64,000 nucleotides of DNA from Neorhizobium sp. JUb45 (lineage in GTDB: Bacteria; Pseudomonadota; Alphaproteobacteria; Rhizobiales; Rhizobiaceae): NCBI RefSeq assembly GCF_004343585.1, contig NZ_SLYW01000001.1, positions 310,001-374,000 on the forward strand. Reading direction: 5' to 3'. Within the stretch, counting starts at the first letter, position 1, and every line of letters begins with the position of its first letter. The notes beneath the pieces are model-generated. The model did not search any database, was not told where the DNA came from, and worked only from the letters and a program-made list of their open reading frames with translations. This document shows positions 44,646-54,422 of this stretch, piece after piece. The position numbers were made by a program, and so were the translations under genes.

Positions 44646-45620
44646 ATGCGCAGCGCCATATATTCGCAATTCGGAACGCCTTTGAAGGTTTTGACCATCG
44701 AAGACAGGCCGGTGCCGGAGCCGGGACCCGGCGAAGTGCGCATCCGTATGGCAATGGCTGCCATCCACAACCATGATCTGCTGACGATAGAGGGCAAGTA
44801 TGGCAGCCTGCCGGCTCTGCCGGCGGTTGCCGGCACCGAGGCGACGGGGACGGTGGATGCGCTGGGCGAGGGCGTGACGCATCTGAAGATCGGTCAGCGG
44901 GTCGCTGTGTCGGGCAAGGGCACATGGGCCGATTATTATCTCGCATCGGCTGCGATGGCGGTGCCGCTGCCCGACTCGATCCATGACACGGCTGCAGCGC
45001 AATTGATCTCCATGCCGCTCAGCGCACTGACATTGCTCGATTTCGTCGGCGCCGAAAAGGGCGACTGGCTGATCCAGAACGCTGCCAATGGGGCCGTTGG
45101 CAAGACGCTGGCGATGTTTGCAAAGAAGCGCGGCATCCGCGTCGTCAATCTCGTGCGCCGCGACGACGCGGTCAGCGAGCTTGCGGATCTGGGTATCGAG
45201 GATGTCGTCTCGACGACGCAGGAAGGCTGGCGAGAGACGGTGCGAGCGATCACCGGCGGCGCGCCGATCAAGGCCGGTGTCGATGGTGTCGGTGGGCCGG
45301 CCTCGGGCGAACTGGTGTCCACGCTTGGCGACAACGGCCTGCTGGTGTCCTTCGGCCTGATGTCCGGACAGCCGATGCAGCTTTCGGCCAGCGACATGAT
45401 TTTCAAGCAGGCGACGGTCAAGGGGTTCTGGCTTGCCAAGATCGCGCCGACGCTGCCTGTCGAAAAATTGAAGAGCATGATCGGCGAGATTGTCGAGAGT
45501 GTCGCAAAGGGCGAGGTGGAATTGACCGTTTCCGACGTGTTCGACCTGTCGGACGTGGCGAAAGCGGCCGCTGCGGCGGGGGAAACGGGCCGCAAGGGCA
45601 AGGTTCTCATCCGGGGCTGA
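44646..45620 (+). CDS. MDR-family zinc-type oxidoreductase (enoyl reductase-like)
   Basis: A 324-residue NADPH-dependent medium-chain reductase resembling mitochondrial 2-enoyl thioester reductase: GDWLIQNAANGAVGKTLAMF nucleotide-binding region near 138-157 and G-T-E-A-T-G-T-V near 63-70. No zinc ligands are obvious. It may reduce a fatty enoyl thioester or quinone. A TGGAG site precedes the ATG by 6 nt. Confidence 0.85.
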   Translation: MRSAIYSQFGTPLKVLTIEDRPVPEPGPGEVRIRMAMAAIHNHDLLTIEGKYGSLPALPAVAGTEATGTVDALGEGVTHLKIGQRVAVSGKGTWADYYLASAAMAVPLPDSIHDTAAAQLISMPLSALTLLDFVGAEKGDWLIQNAANGAVGKTLAMFAKKRGIRVVNLVRRDDAVSELADLGIEDVVSTTQEGWRETVRAITGGAPIKAGVDGVGGPASGELVSTLGDNGLLVSFGLMSGQPMQLSASDMIFKQATVKGFWLAKIAPTLPVEKLKSMIGEIVESVAKGEVELTVSDVFDLSDVAKAAAAAGETGRKGKVLIRG

Positions 45621-45769
45621 TCGCCGATCGATTTTTCGCCGTGTCGAAACAATCCTCTCATGCGTCGCAAAACAGCCATTGCGGCGCATATTGATTTGCG
45701 ATGGGTATGACACTACCCAAGTCATTGCGGCCGCAAGGCCCTTGAGGTGGAGCAAAGAAGAGAGGCCAG

Positions 45770-47023
45770 ATGCGCAGATATTCGGTTTTCGCCATCGCAC
45801 GCGAGGCAATGCGTGCCCATAAGGGCTGGGACCAGCAATGGACCTCGCCAGAACCGCGCTCCGCTTATGATGTCATCATCATCGGTGCCGGCGGTCATGG
45901 TCTGGGAGCCGCCTATTATCTCGCCAAGGAACATGGCATCACCAATATCGCGGTGATCGAGAAGGGCTGGCTCGGCGGCGGCAATACCGGCCGCAACACC
46001 ACCATCATCCGCTCCAACTATCTCTATGAAGAGAGCATGGACATCTACGAGCATTCCCTCAAATTGTGGGAAGGCCTGAGCCAGGATCTCAACTACAACA
46101 CCATGTATTCGCCGCGCGGCGTGATGATGTTGTCGCACAACATCCACGACCAGCAGTCGTTCAAGCGGCATATCAATGCCAACCGGCTTTACGGCATCGA
46201 CAACGAGTGGATGACACCGGAACAGGCCAAGGCGTTTGTGCCGGTTCTCGATATCTCGAAAACGGCGCGTTACCCGATCAATGGTGCAGCCCTGCAGCGC
46301 CGTGGTGGCACCGCCCGTCATGATGCTGTCGCCTGGGGTTACGCACGCGCAGCCGCCGACCGTGGTGTGCACATCATCCAGAATTGCGAAGTCACCGACA
46401 TCCGTCGCGGCCCGGCTGGCGAAGTGCAGGGTGTCGAGACCTCCAAGGGTTTCATCGGCGCCAAGAAGATCGGCGTTTCCGCTGCCGGCCATTCGTCGGT
46501 GGTGATGGAAATGGCGGGGGTACGCGTGCCGTTGCATTCCAACCCATTGCAGGCGCTGGTGTCCGAACCGTTGAAGCCGATCTTCCCCTGCGTGGTCATG
46601 TCCAACACCGTGCATGCCTATATCTCGCAGTCCGACAAGGGCGAGCTGGTCATCGGCGCCGGTACCGACCAGTACAACTCCTATAGCCAGACCGGCGGCC
46701 TGCAGATCATCACGCATACGCTCGATGCCATCTGCGAACTGTTTCCGATCTTCCGCCGCGTGAAAATGATGCGCCAGTGGGGCGGCATTACCGACAACAC
46801 GCCGGATCGTTCGCCGATCCAGGGCGTGACGCCGGTGCCGGGCCTGTTCGTCAATTGCGGCTGGGGTACAGGCGGTTTCAAGGCGACGCCGGGATCTGCC
46901 AACCTGTTCGCGCATCTGATTGCCAAGGGCGAACCGCATCGTCTGGCTGCGGGCCTCAACCTCGACCGTTTCCGTACCGGCCGCCTGATCGACGAAGCGG
47001 CCGCTGCCGCCGTCGCGCATTGA
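45770..47023 (+). CDS. soxB: Sarcosine oxidase beta subunit
   Basis: A 417-residue flavoprotein with the FAD motif I-I-I-G-A-G-G-H-G-L-G near 37-47, G-N-T-G-R-N-T-T near 72-79 and G-W-G-T-G-G-F-K near 365-372, as in heterotetrameric sarcosine oxidase SoxB. It carries covalent FMN and noncovalent FAD in known enzymes. First gene of soxBDAG; 19 bp before soxD. Oxidises sarcosine to glycine and formaldehyde (passed to folate). Confidence 0.95.
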   Translation: MRRYSVFAIAREAMRAHKGWDQQWTSPEPRSAYDVIIIGAGGHGLGAAYYLAKEHGITNIAVIEKGWLGGGNTGRNTTIIRSNYLYEESMDIYEHSLKLWEGLSQDLNYNTMYSPRGVMMLSHNIHDQQSFKRHINANRLYGIDNEWMTPEQAKAFVPVLDISKTARYPINGAALQRRGGTARHDAVAWGYARAAADRGVHIIQNCEVTDIRRGPAGEVQGVETSKGFIGAKKIGVSAAGHSSVVMEMAGVRVPLHSNPLQALVSEPLKPIFPCVVMSNTVHAYISQSDKGELVIGAGTDQYNSYSQTGGLQIITHTLDAICELFPIFRRVKMMRQWGGITDNTPDRSPIQGVTPVPGLFVNCGWGTGGFKATPGSANLFAHLIAKGEPHRLAAGLNLDRFRTGRLIDEAAAAAVAH

Positions 47024-47042
47024 TAAATAGGGGATAGACCAG

Positions 47043-47399
47043 ATGCTTTTGATCCATTGCCCCTATTGCGAGGAAGAGCGTTCCGAGCTGGAATTCCGCT
47101 GGGCCGGCGAAGCACATATCGCCCGGCCGGAAAATATCGCGGCTATTTCTGACGAAGAATTCGCCGAATACTTTTTCCTGCGCAACAACGAAAAAGGCGT
47201 CACCTACGAACGGTGGCGGCATATCCATGGCTGCGGTCGCTTCTTCAACGCGGCGCGCGATACGGTGAGCGACAAGTTCCTGATGACCTACAAGGCAGGC
47301 CTTCCGAAACAGCCTATCCCCGCTGCGACAAAAGCCGAGGCGATTGCCGAGGAAAAGACTGTAGAAACGTGGGAACAGACGGAAGGAGACGCCCGATGA
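47043..47399 (+). CDS. soxD: Sarcosine oxidase delta subunit
   Basis: A 118-residue zinc-binding subunit with H-C-P-Y-C-E near the N-terminus (Cys 6 and 9) and further His/Cys ligands downstream (H-I-H-G-C near 60). Its stop overlaps the soxA ATG (ATGA). Confidence 0.95.
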   Translation: MLLIHCPYCEEERSELEFRWAGEAHIARPENIAAISDEEFAEYFFLRNNEKGVTYERWRHIHGCGRFFNAARDTVSDKFLMTYKAGLPKQPIPAATKAEAIAEEKTVETWEQTEGDAR

Positions 47400-50300
47400 G
47401 CGCATCCTCCAATTCCGGCGCATTCCGCATCAAGGGCGCTGGTCGCCTGACGCCGGCGCGCACCGCTCGTTTCACCTTCGACGGCAAGACCTATACGGCG
47501 CTTGAAGGCGATACGGTCGCCTCCGCGCTTCTGGCGCATGGCGTGCATCTGCTTGGCCGTTCGTTCAAATATCACCGTCCGCGCGGCATTCTTTCGGCTG
47601 GACCGGAAGAGCCGAATGCGCTCCTCGACGTGTCGCGTGATGCATCCCGCCGTCAGCCGAACGTGCGTGCTACCGTGCAGGAAGTGTTCGATGGCGCAAA
47701 GATCGCCTCGCAGAACCGCTGGCCGTCGCTGAAACATGATATCGGCGCTTTCAACGATCTGCTGTCGCCGTTCTTCGCCGCCGGATTTTACTACAAGACT
47801 TTCATGTGGCCGAAGGAAGCCTGGCACAAACTCTATGAGCCGATCATCCGCCGTGCGGCCGGTCTCGGCGAAGCGCCGAAGGAAGGCGATACCGACCATT
47901 ACGCCAGCCGCTACGAACATTGCGACGTGCTGATCGCCGGTGCCGGCGTGGCTGGTCTGACGGCAGCACTCTCTGCTGCCGCGACCGGTGCAAAGGTCAT
48001 CCTTGTCGATGAACAGCCGGAAGTGGGCGGTGCGCTGCATTTCGACTCATCGACCGAGATCGATGGCAAGAACGGTTTTGACTGGGCGCAAGGCGTTGCT
48101 GCCAAGCTGAAGGCCATGCCGAATGTCACCGTGCTCAATCGCACCACGGTATTCGGTTATTACAATCACGGTTTCCTCGGGCTTGCCGAACGTGTCACCG
48201 ACCATCTGGCCCTGCCTTCGAAGGAGCTGCCGCGCGAACGTCTGTGGCAGGTGCGGGCAAAGAAGGTGATCCTCGCGACCGGTTCGATCGAGCGCCACAT
48301 GGTGTTCGCCAACAATGACCGTCCCGGCATCATGCTCGCCTCGGCTGCGCGGACCTTTCTCAACCATCACGGTGTTGCCGTCGGTCGCGCGGTGGCCGTC
48401 TACACGGCGCATGACAGTGCTTATGAGGCGGCATTCGACCTGAAACGTGCCGGTATCGATGTGGTTGCCATCATCGACAATCGTCAGGTATCCGGTGAAG
48501 CGGTGCTGGCCGAGGCCCGTTCTCTCGGCATCGAGGTTCTGCTGTCGCATTCCGTGCTCGATACGGCGGGTCGCCATCGCGTCTCTTCGATCACCGTTGC
48601 CCGCAATGGCGAGAAGAATAGCCGCAAGCTCAAGGTCGATGCGCTGCTGGTCTCGGCCGGCTGGACGCCCTCCGTGCATCTGTTTTCGCAATCGCGCGGA
48701 AAACTGCGGTTTGATGCCGAAAGCGACCGCTTCCTGCCGGATATCTATGCGCAGGACTGCATCTCGGTCGGCGCCTGCAACGGCACCGACGACCTTTCGA
48801 CGCTGATCGGCGAGGCGCTGTCGGCTGGTGCCGAAATGGCCGGGCATAAGGGCGCGGCGAGCATAGACGCCATCGCCTTTGCCGGCTCCAATCTCTATGA
48901 GTGGACGGGCGGCATGATCGGTGCGGCCGAAGGGGCCGGGCCTGATACGGCGGTCAAGGCCTTTGTCGATTTCCAGCATGACGTGACCGCCAAGGACATC
49001 CGCCTTGCCGTGCGCGAAGGCATGCATTCGATCGAGCATATCAAGCGCTTCACCACCAATGGCATGGCGTCCGATCAGGGCAAGCTGTCCAATATGCATG
49101 GCTTGGCAATCGCCTCGGAAATGCTCGGAAGGCCGATCCCGCAGGTGGGCCTCACCACGTTCCGTGCACCGTATACGCCGGTGACCTACGGCACGCTGGT
49201 GGCGCATTCGCGTGGCGAGCTTTTCGATCCGGCCCGCAAGACGCCGATGCACCATCTCGAAGCGGCCGAAGGTGCCGAATTCGAGGATGTCGGAAACTGG
49301 AAACGCGCCTGGTATTTTCCAAAGCGCGGCGAGGATATGCATGCTGCCGTCAACCGCGAGTGCAAGACGGTGCGTGATGTCGGCGGCGTGTTCGATGCCT
49401 CGACGCTCGGCAAGATCGAGGTGGTCGGGCCGGATGCGGCGCAGTTCCTCAACCTGCTCTACACCAATGCATGGGACACGCTGAAACCGGGCAAAAGCCG
49501 TTACGGCATCATGACCCGTGAAGACGGTTTCATCTATGACGATGGCGTCGTCGGGCGTCTGGCCGAAGATCGTTTCCATGTGACGACGACGACCGGCGGT
49601 GCGCCGCGCGTGTTGCAGCATATGGAAGATTATCTGCAGACGGAATTCCCCGATCTCAAGGTCTGGCTGACCTCGACCACCGAACAATGGGCGGTCATCG
49701 CCGTTCAGGGTCCGAAGGCGCGCGATATCATCGCGCCGTTCGTCGAGGGTCTCGACATCTCCAACGAAGCCTTTGCGCATATGAGTGTTGCCGAGTGCAC
49801 GGTCATGGGTGTGGCCGCACGTCTGTTCCGTGTGTCGTTCACGGGTGAGGTCGGTTTTGAAGTCAACGTGCCGGCCGATTTCGGTCCGGCGGTGTGGTCG
49901 GCGATCTGGGAACGCGCGCAGTCGCTCGGCGCCTGCCTTTACGGCACCGAGACGATGCACGTGCTGCGTGCCGAAAAGGGTTATCTCATCGTCGGTCAGG
50001 ATACCGATGGCACGGTCACCCCGGACGATGCGGGCTACGGTTGGGCCGTTTCCAAGAAGAAGACCGACTTTGTCGGCATCCGCGGCCTGAAACGCCCGGA
50101 TCTGGTGCGCACCGGTCGCAAGCAACTGGTCGGGCTTCTGACGAAGGATCCGAACGAGGTGCTGGAGGAGGGCGGCCAGATCGTTGCCGATCCGAACCAG
50201 CCGAAACCGATGACCATGCTTGGGCATGTCACGTCTTCCTACTGGTCGGAAAATCTCGGACGCTCGATTGCCATCGCTCTGGTGGCCGGTGGCCGCGACA

Positions 50301-50404
50301 AGATGGGGCAGCGGCTTTACGTGCCGATGAAGGATAAGGTGATCGAGGTCGAAGTCACCGACGTGGTGTTCGTGGATAAGGAAGGAGGCCGTATCAATGG
50401 TTGA
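47396..50404 (+). CDS. soxA: Sarcosine oxidase alpha subunit
   Basis: A 1002-residue protein. An N-terminal 2Fe-2S-like fold (F-D-G-K-T-Y-T-A-L-E-G-D-T-V-A-S-A-L-L), an NAD/FAD dinucleotide-binding motif G-A-G-V-A-G-L near 182, and a C-terminal aminomethyltransferase (GcvT-like) folate-binding region beginning near 600. The start is taken at the soxD overlap; the frame extends 61 codons upstream but inside soxD. Confidence 0.95.
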   Translation: MSASSNSGAFRIKGAGRLTPARTARFTFDGKTYTALEGDTVASALLAHGVHLLGRSFKYHRPRGILSAGPEEPNALLDVSRDASRRQPNVRATVQEVFDGAKIASQNRWPSLKHDIGAFNDLLSPFFAAGFYYKTFMWPKEAWHKLYEPIIRRAAGLGEAPKEGDTDHYASRYEHCDVLIAGAGVAGLTAALSAAATGAKVILVDEQPEVGGALHFDSSTEIDGKNGFDWAQGVAAKLKAMPNVTVLNRTTVFGYYNHGFLGLAERVTDHLALPSKELPRERLWQVRAKKVILATGSIERHMVFANNDRPGIMLASAARTFLNHHGVAVGRAVAVYTAHDSAYEAAFDLKRAGIDVVAIIDNRQVSGEAVLAEARSLGIEVLLSHSVLDTAGRHRVSSITVARNGEKNSRKLKVDALLVSAGWTPSVHLFSQSRGKLRFDAESDRFLPDIYAQDCISVGACNGTDDLSTLIGEALSAGAEMAGHKGAASIDAIAFAGSNLYEWTGGMIGAAEGAGPDTAVKAFVDFQHDVTAKDIRLAVREGMHSIEHIKRFTTNGMASDQGKLSNMHGLAIASEMLGRPIPQVGLTTFRAPYTPVTYGTLVAHSRGELFDPARKTPMHHLEAAEGAEFEDVGNWKRAWYFPKRGEDMHAAVNRECKTVRDVGGVFDASTLGKIEVVGPDAAQFLNLLYTNAWDTLKPGKSRYGIMTREDGFIYDDGVVGRLAEDRFHVTTTTGGAPRVLQHMEDYLQTEFPDLKVWLTSTTEQWAVIAVQGPKARDIIAPFVEGLDISNEAFAHMSVAECTVMGVAARLFRVSFTGEVGFEVNVPADFGPAVWSAIWERAQSLGACLYGTETMHVLRAEKGYLIVGQDTDGTVTPDDAGYGWAVSKKKTDFVGIRGLKRPDLVRTGRKQLVGLLTKDPNEVLEEGGQIVADPNQPKPMTMLGHVTSSYWSENLGRSIAIALVAGGRDKMGQRLYVPMKDKVIEVEVTDVVFVDKEGGRING

Positions 50405-50957
50405 GGTCGCAACAAGAACCCTTCCGCTTTCCGGCGTTCACGGCGGTTCGTCCAAGGTGCGGCTGGAGCCGGCAGCACCTGCCGCGCGCATCAACCTGCG
50501 GGTTCGTGCCGAAGACGTGGCGGCGCTGTCTGCAGCGCTTGGCGTCGATCTGCCGGTCAGGCCGAAGACGTCGGCATCCGCCAATGGTCGCACCGCGCTC
50601 TGGATCGGGCCGGATGAATGGCTGGTGATTGCCGAAGGCAATACGGATATCGGCAGCATGCTGGTGGCGGCGGCCGCCAAATCCGGCGCGTTGCATTCGG
50701 CCACCGACGTGTCCCATCGTAACACGGCGATCCTCGTCTCCGGCGCCGGAGCGGCTGCGGCCATCAATACCGGTTGCCCGCAGGACCTGTCGCTGCAGGC
50801 ATTTCCTGTCGGTGCATGCTCGCGCACCATCTTTGGCAAGGTGGAGATCGTTCTGCTGAGAACCGCCGAAGATGCTTTCCGGGTCGAGGTCTGGCGGTCG
50901 TTTTCGGATTATGCGTTTGGGATGCTGGCGGAAGGCGCGAGGGACGCGGCGCTCTGA
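50397..50957 (+). CDS. soxG: Sarcosine oxidase gamma subunit
   Basis: A 186-residue subunit of the sarcosine oxidase heterotetramer, recognised by the D-E-W-L-V-I and D-V-S-H-R-N-T-A-I-L segments and position. Overlaps soxA by 8 bp. Fourth and last gene of the sox operon; no folate genes follow in this window. Confidence 0.92.
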   Translation: MVEVATRTLPLSGVHGGSSKVRLEPAAPAARINLRVRAEDVAALSAALGVDLPVRPKTSASANGRTALWIGPDEWLVIAEGNTDIGSMLVAAAAKSGALHSATDVSHRNTAILVSGAGAAAAINTGCPQDLSLQAFPVGACSRTIFGKVEIVLLRTAEDAFRVEVWRSFSDYAFGMLAEGARDAAL

Positions 50958-50972
50958 GGGCGCCGCTGACGG

Positions 50973-51104
50973 TCACTCACCGGGTTGGCGGTTCTTGCGT
51001 CTTTGCCTGCGATCCAGATCCCACTCGTGCAGTTGGGCTGCAACAAACGCCAATACGACAATTCCCGCAGGTAGAACGATCGAATAGAAAAACCAGAAGT
51101 CCAT
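50973..51104 (-). CDS. 43-residue membrane protein, hypothetical
   Basis: One hydrophobic helix (about residues 4-24) with a basic tail (D-R-R-Q-R-R-K-N-R). The start is the ATG at 51104 behind AGGAGG; it overlaps the stop of the next gene upstream by one base (TAATG). Family unknown; likely coupled to the preceding gene. Confidence 0.5.
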   Translation of the reverse strand: MDFWFFYSIVLPAGIVVLAFVAAQLHEWDLDRRQRRKNRQPGE

Positions 51105-51346
51105 TACGCAAGCCTCCTGAGTATTCGTCTCGCACGATAATGTAGTGCTATCGCGCCGAGAAACCAAGCTGTGAGCGTCACGGTCATGCGCAATGTCGAC
51201 AACGTGCTGAAGACTGCAAGGCTATAAGCGTAACCCGCAAGTGGCGTCGCTATTCCCACAGTAAAACATGCTGTCGAGGCGCGATCCAGCGCATTCGCCA
51301 GCAGCTTGGTCTGCTCGATTTCTGCCGGATCAAGTCTACTCATCAT
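51104..51346 (-). CDS. 80-residue membrane protein, hypothetical
   Basis: Begins at tandem ATGs (MMSRLDPAEIEQTK) behind AGGGATGTA. The second half has two hydrophobic segments (about 23-45 and 50-68) ending with a basic R-R-I-L-R-R tail. TAATG overlap with the next gene. Family unknown. Confidence 0.5.
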   Translation of the reverse strand: MMSRLDPAEIEQTKLLANALDRASTACFTVGIATPLAGYAYSLAVFSTLSTLRMTVTLTAWFLGAIALHYRARRILRRLA

Positions 51347-51428
51347 TACATCCCTAAAATACAAACGCAATCATAGGGTGTGTTTGGGTGCTGTCAAATG
51401 TGGGCGAGCGACCGCATGATCTTGCTTG

Positions 51429-52490
51429 TCACCACCCCTTCCACTTCACCCACCGTCCGTGAAAATCGACGCGTCCCAGTTCGCGTTTTTCTCCGCCCGG
51501 CCAGATCTGCAGGCTGATTGTCGCGCCGTCTTGTCTGTCGTCGGCTTCCATCTGCAGGCGGGCGAGCGGCGTGCTTTTGGTGGCGCGGTTGCCGGCTTCG
51601 GTAATGGTGGCTTCGCCGCGGGCGCGTAAAGCTGCCGGCAGATATTGCCAGGCGATCGAGTGGTAGATGACGCGCACCGCGCCGGTCGGTGGTTTCACCA
51701 GTTCGCGCGGCAGCCATTCCAGCGCATCGGCACGTTCTACCGGCGGCGGATCACCGACGGCGAGGTCAAGCGCGGCCGAGAGGCGTTGCAGACGGTCCGG
51801 CTGGTCGGCCCAGACATAGGACATCAGTCGCAGCCGGTCTTCTGCGGATGTCACGTCTAGCGGGTTGAGGTCACAGCCGAGGCGGCTGGCGATGGTGATC
51901 TCCGCATCGGGTGGCGGCGGCCCCTGCCAGTCGGGTTGCAACAGCACGGGGGAGGCGGGATCGCCCCATTCGAAACCGCCGAGATTGTAGCGATACCGGT
52001 CCCATTGCAGGTTGAGGCCGGCGCTTGCGCCGACTTCCAGCAGATCCAGCGGTTTTTCGAAGATTTCGGCGATGGTGAGAAAACCGGGCAGAAGCGCGTT
52101 GCAGCGGCGGATTTCATTGGTCTGCGGGGCCGATTGCAGCCGCTGGATGATGAAATCGCCATGCGCTTCGAAGGCGCCGGTAATGGCCTGCCAGAGCGTG
52201 TCGTCATCGGTTTCCTGCGGCGGATAGACGGCTTTCAGCGCTTCATCCTGACCCGACAGAACAAGTGCATGCAAGGAGCCGGCCAGCCGCAAGGGTATGA
52301 GATCGTTGTTGATCGAGGCATCACCCGGCCAGTCCAGAACAGCGCTGCCGACAGCGGTGCCATGGTCCAGTCGTTCAGCGGCGAGGCGGCACAGATGCGC
52401 GACAAAGGGTGATCCAAGCTCCGTCGCAGCCTTGACCTGCTTGCGAAAAGCATCGCGCACGGCGTTTTCACGATCCATCTCAAGGGTCAT
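51429..52490 (-). CDS. DUF2332 protein
   Basis: A 353-residue protein of the DUF2332 family, with the conserved G-A-S-A-G-L-N-L-Q-W-D-R-Y-R-Y near 190-204, resembling an S-adenosylmethionine-type fold. Function unknown. It lies just downstream of cfa (gap 19 bp), so is probably in the same transcript. Start at MTLEMD, 35 codons after the longest frame start. Confidence 0.82.
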   Translation of the reverse strand: MTLEMDRENAVRDAFRKQVKAATELGSPFVAHLCRLAAERLDHGTAVGSAVLDWPGDASINNDLIPLRLAGSLHALVLSGQDEALKAVYPPQETDDDTLWQAITGAFEAHGDFIIQRLQSAPQTNEIRRCNALLPGFLTIAEIFEKPLDLLEVGASAGLNLQWDRYRYNLGGFEWGDPASPVLLQPDWQGPPPPDAEITIASRLGCDLNPLDVTSAEDRLRLMSYVWADQPDRLQRLSAALDLAVGDPPPVERADALEWLPRELVKPPTGAVRVIYHSIAWQYLPAALRARGEATITEAGNRATKSTPLARLQMEADDRQDGATISLQIWPGGEKRELGRVDFHGRWVKWKGW

Positions 52491-52509
52491 GTGTTTCTTC
52501 CTGCTGTCC

Positions 52510-53751
52510 TTAAAGGGATAGGTCGAGCCGCTTTTCCCGATCGATATAATCGCGTTGTTTGTCGGTGATGTAATCGCGCACGATCGGAGCGGCATCGCGC
52601 TTGCGCGACAGCTGCATGTGAAAGACCATCTGGCTGCCGGTGCGGAACATCATCTCGGCGCTGATCAGATAAAATTCCCACATGCGGGTAAAACGCTCGT
52701 CGTAAAGCGCGATCACCTTGTCGCGGTTGGCCTGAAAACGCGCGTTCCAGTGGGCGAGCGTCGTGGCGTAATGCACCCGCAGAACCTCCACATCGGTCAC
52801 CCACAGGCTGTTCTGTTCTACAACCTCGAACACTTCGGAGAGCGCCGGCGAATAGGCGCCCGGAAAGATGTATTTGCGCAGCCATGGGCTTGCCATGCCC
52901 GGCGGGCTCATATGGCCGATCGAGTGCAGAACCATGACGCCGTCATCCGGCATCAACGTATTGATCTTGGAAAAGAACTCGTCGTAGTGGTGCACGCCGA
53001 CATGTTCGAACATGCCGACCGAGACGATGCGGTCGAATTTTTCCGTGACGTCGCGATAGTCGCGCAGCTCGAATTTGACGCGGTCGGCCAGACCCGCTTT
53101 CTGGGCCCGTTCCGATGCCAGCGCCTGCTGTTCCTTCGACAGCGTCACGCCCAGAACCTGCACGTCTTCGAGGCTCGCGAGATAGAGCGCCAGATCGCCC
53201 CAGCCGCAGCCGATATCCAGCACTTTCATGCCCGGTTTCAGGCCGAGTTTTGCCGCCAGCAATCGCAGCTTGTTGCGTTGCGCCTGTTCCAGCGTTTCGC
53301 CGTCCTCGCGAAAATAGGCGCAGGAATACAGCATGTTGTCGTCGAGGAAGAGTTTGTAGAATTCGTTGCCGAGATCGTAGTGGTGGGCGACGTTCTGTTG
53401 GGCCTGCCCCTTGCGGTTGGACTGCTGGCGTTTGCGGAATTTCATCTTGATGGCCCGCAGCGCCTTTTGCAGTGGATAGGAGCCGAGCGACAGGCGGTTC
53501 ACCGAAAACAGCGTCAAGAAATCCTGCAGCGTCGAGCCTTCCTCAAAGCGCATCGTGCCGTCCATATAGGCTTCGCCGGCCGCGAGTTCGGGATTGAAAA
53601 CGAGGCTCTTGTAAAGCTTTGGATCGGTCAGCCGCATGGTGACCTCGAGACCCGGCGTGCCGGAGAAGATGTGGCGCTTGCCGTCGGCATCGATGACCGT
53701 CAGCTTGCCTTTGCGGATAAAGGATTTCATCATATGCGAGAGAGGAAACAT
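52510..53751 (-). CDS. cfa: Cyclopropane fatty acid synthase
   Basis: A 413-residue SAM-dependent methyltransferase with motif V-L-D-I-G-C-G-W-G-D near 176-185 and the downstream S-V-G-M-F-E-H-V-G near 243-251, characteristic of cyclopropane/methoxy mycolic acid synthase families. It methylenates unsaturated phospholipid acyl chains. AGGAGG before the ATG. Confidence 0.92.
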   Translation of the reverse strand: MFPLSHMMKSFIRKGKLTVIDADGKRHIFSGTPGLEVTMRLTDPKLYKSLVFNPELAAGEAYMDGTMRFEEGSTLQDFLTLFSVNRLSLGSYPLQKALRAIKMKFRKRQQSNRKGQAQQNVAHHYDLGNEFYKLFLDDNMLYSCAYFREDGETLEQAQRNKLRLLAAKLGLKPGMKVLDIGCGWGDLALYLASLEDVQVLGVTLSKEQQALASERAQKAGLADRVKFELRDYRDVTEKFDRIVSVGMFEHVGVHHYDEFFSKINTLMPDDGVMVLHSIGHMSPPGMASPWLRKYIFPGAYSPALSEVFEVVEQNSLWVTDVEVLRVHYATTLAHWNARFQANRDKVIALYDERFTRMWEFYLISAEMMFRTGSQMVFHMQLSRKRDAAPIVRDYITDKQRDYIDREKRLDLSL

Positions 53752-53835
53752 GCAGCCTCCTGAGCCGGGGATGAATATCCCGAGCCTAACATCGCAATGG
53801 CTTGGCGTGCATCAGAAAATTGCGGTTTGCTTATC

Positions 53836-54324
53836 TCAGGCGTCCTCGGGCCGGTCCTTTGGATCGAACTGCACGATCGTCGTCCAGCTGCCGGTCAGCG
53901 CCGGCTTTTTTTCGTTCTCGATCTCGATCAAGATATCATAGGTGGTCATCAGCATGGCGGCACCGCGAAAGCGCGCTTCCTTCAGCGTGAAATGGCAGCG
54001 GATGCGGCTGCCGGTCTTGACCGGCGAGCCGAAGCGGATGTGATCGAAGCCGTAATTGAGGCCCATCGTCTGTTCACGGATCACCGGCAGGCTGTCGTAG
54101 TTCATCGTCGACAACAGCGACAGCGTCAGAAACCCATGGGCGATGGTGCCGCCGAACGGGCTCTCGCTCGCGGCGCGTTCAGGGTCGACATGGATGAACT
54201 GGTGGTCGTCGGTGGCATCGGCAAAGGTGTCGATCATCGTCTGGTCGACGGTGATCCAGCTGGACACGCCGATTTCCGTTCCGACGAGATCGCTTACATC
54301 CCTCAACGAAATTTCACGCGGCAT
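53836..54324 (-). CDS. MaoC-like (R)-enoyl-CoA hydratase
   Basis: A 162-residue hot-dog fold protein with F-A-D-A-T-D-D-H-Q-F-I-H-V-D-P-E-R-A near 34-51, the MaoC dehydratase motif with Asp and His catalytic residues. Hydrates trans-2-enoyl-CoA in (R) configuration; used in polyhydroxyalkanoate and fatty acid pathways. Start at MPREISL. It lies 84 bp upstream of cfa on the same strand, so cotranscription is possible. Confidence 0.88.
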   Translation of the reverse strand: MPREISLRDVSDLVGTEIGVSSWITVDQTMIDTFADATDDHQFIHVDPERAASESPFGGTIAHGFLTLSLLSTMNYDSLPVIREQTMGLNYGFDHIRFGSPVKTGSRIRCHFTLKEARFRGAAMLMTTYDILIEIENEKKPALTGSWTTIVQFDPKDRPEDA

Positions 54325-54422
54325 GGATTTCTCTTTCGGATGGCAGGTGATTCCCGGCAAGTATCGCCAAGCTTTGCACACATCACATGGCGCAAAAAGC
54401 GATTTGCTGGCCGCAGGCTGGA

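Noticed and set aside
47213..47395. Longer soxA start inside soxD
   Set aside because: It would overlap most of the end of soxD in another frame; the ATGA junction at 47396 is standard for this operon.
48047..50227. A 726-codon minus-strand frame over soxA
   Set aside because: Antisense of soxA; composition typical of shadow frames.
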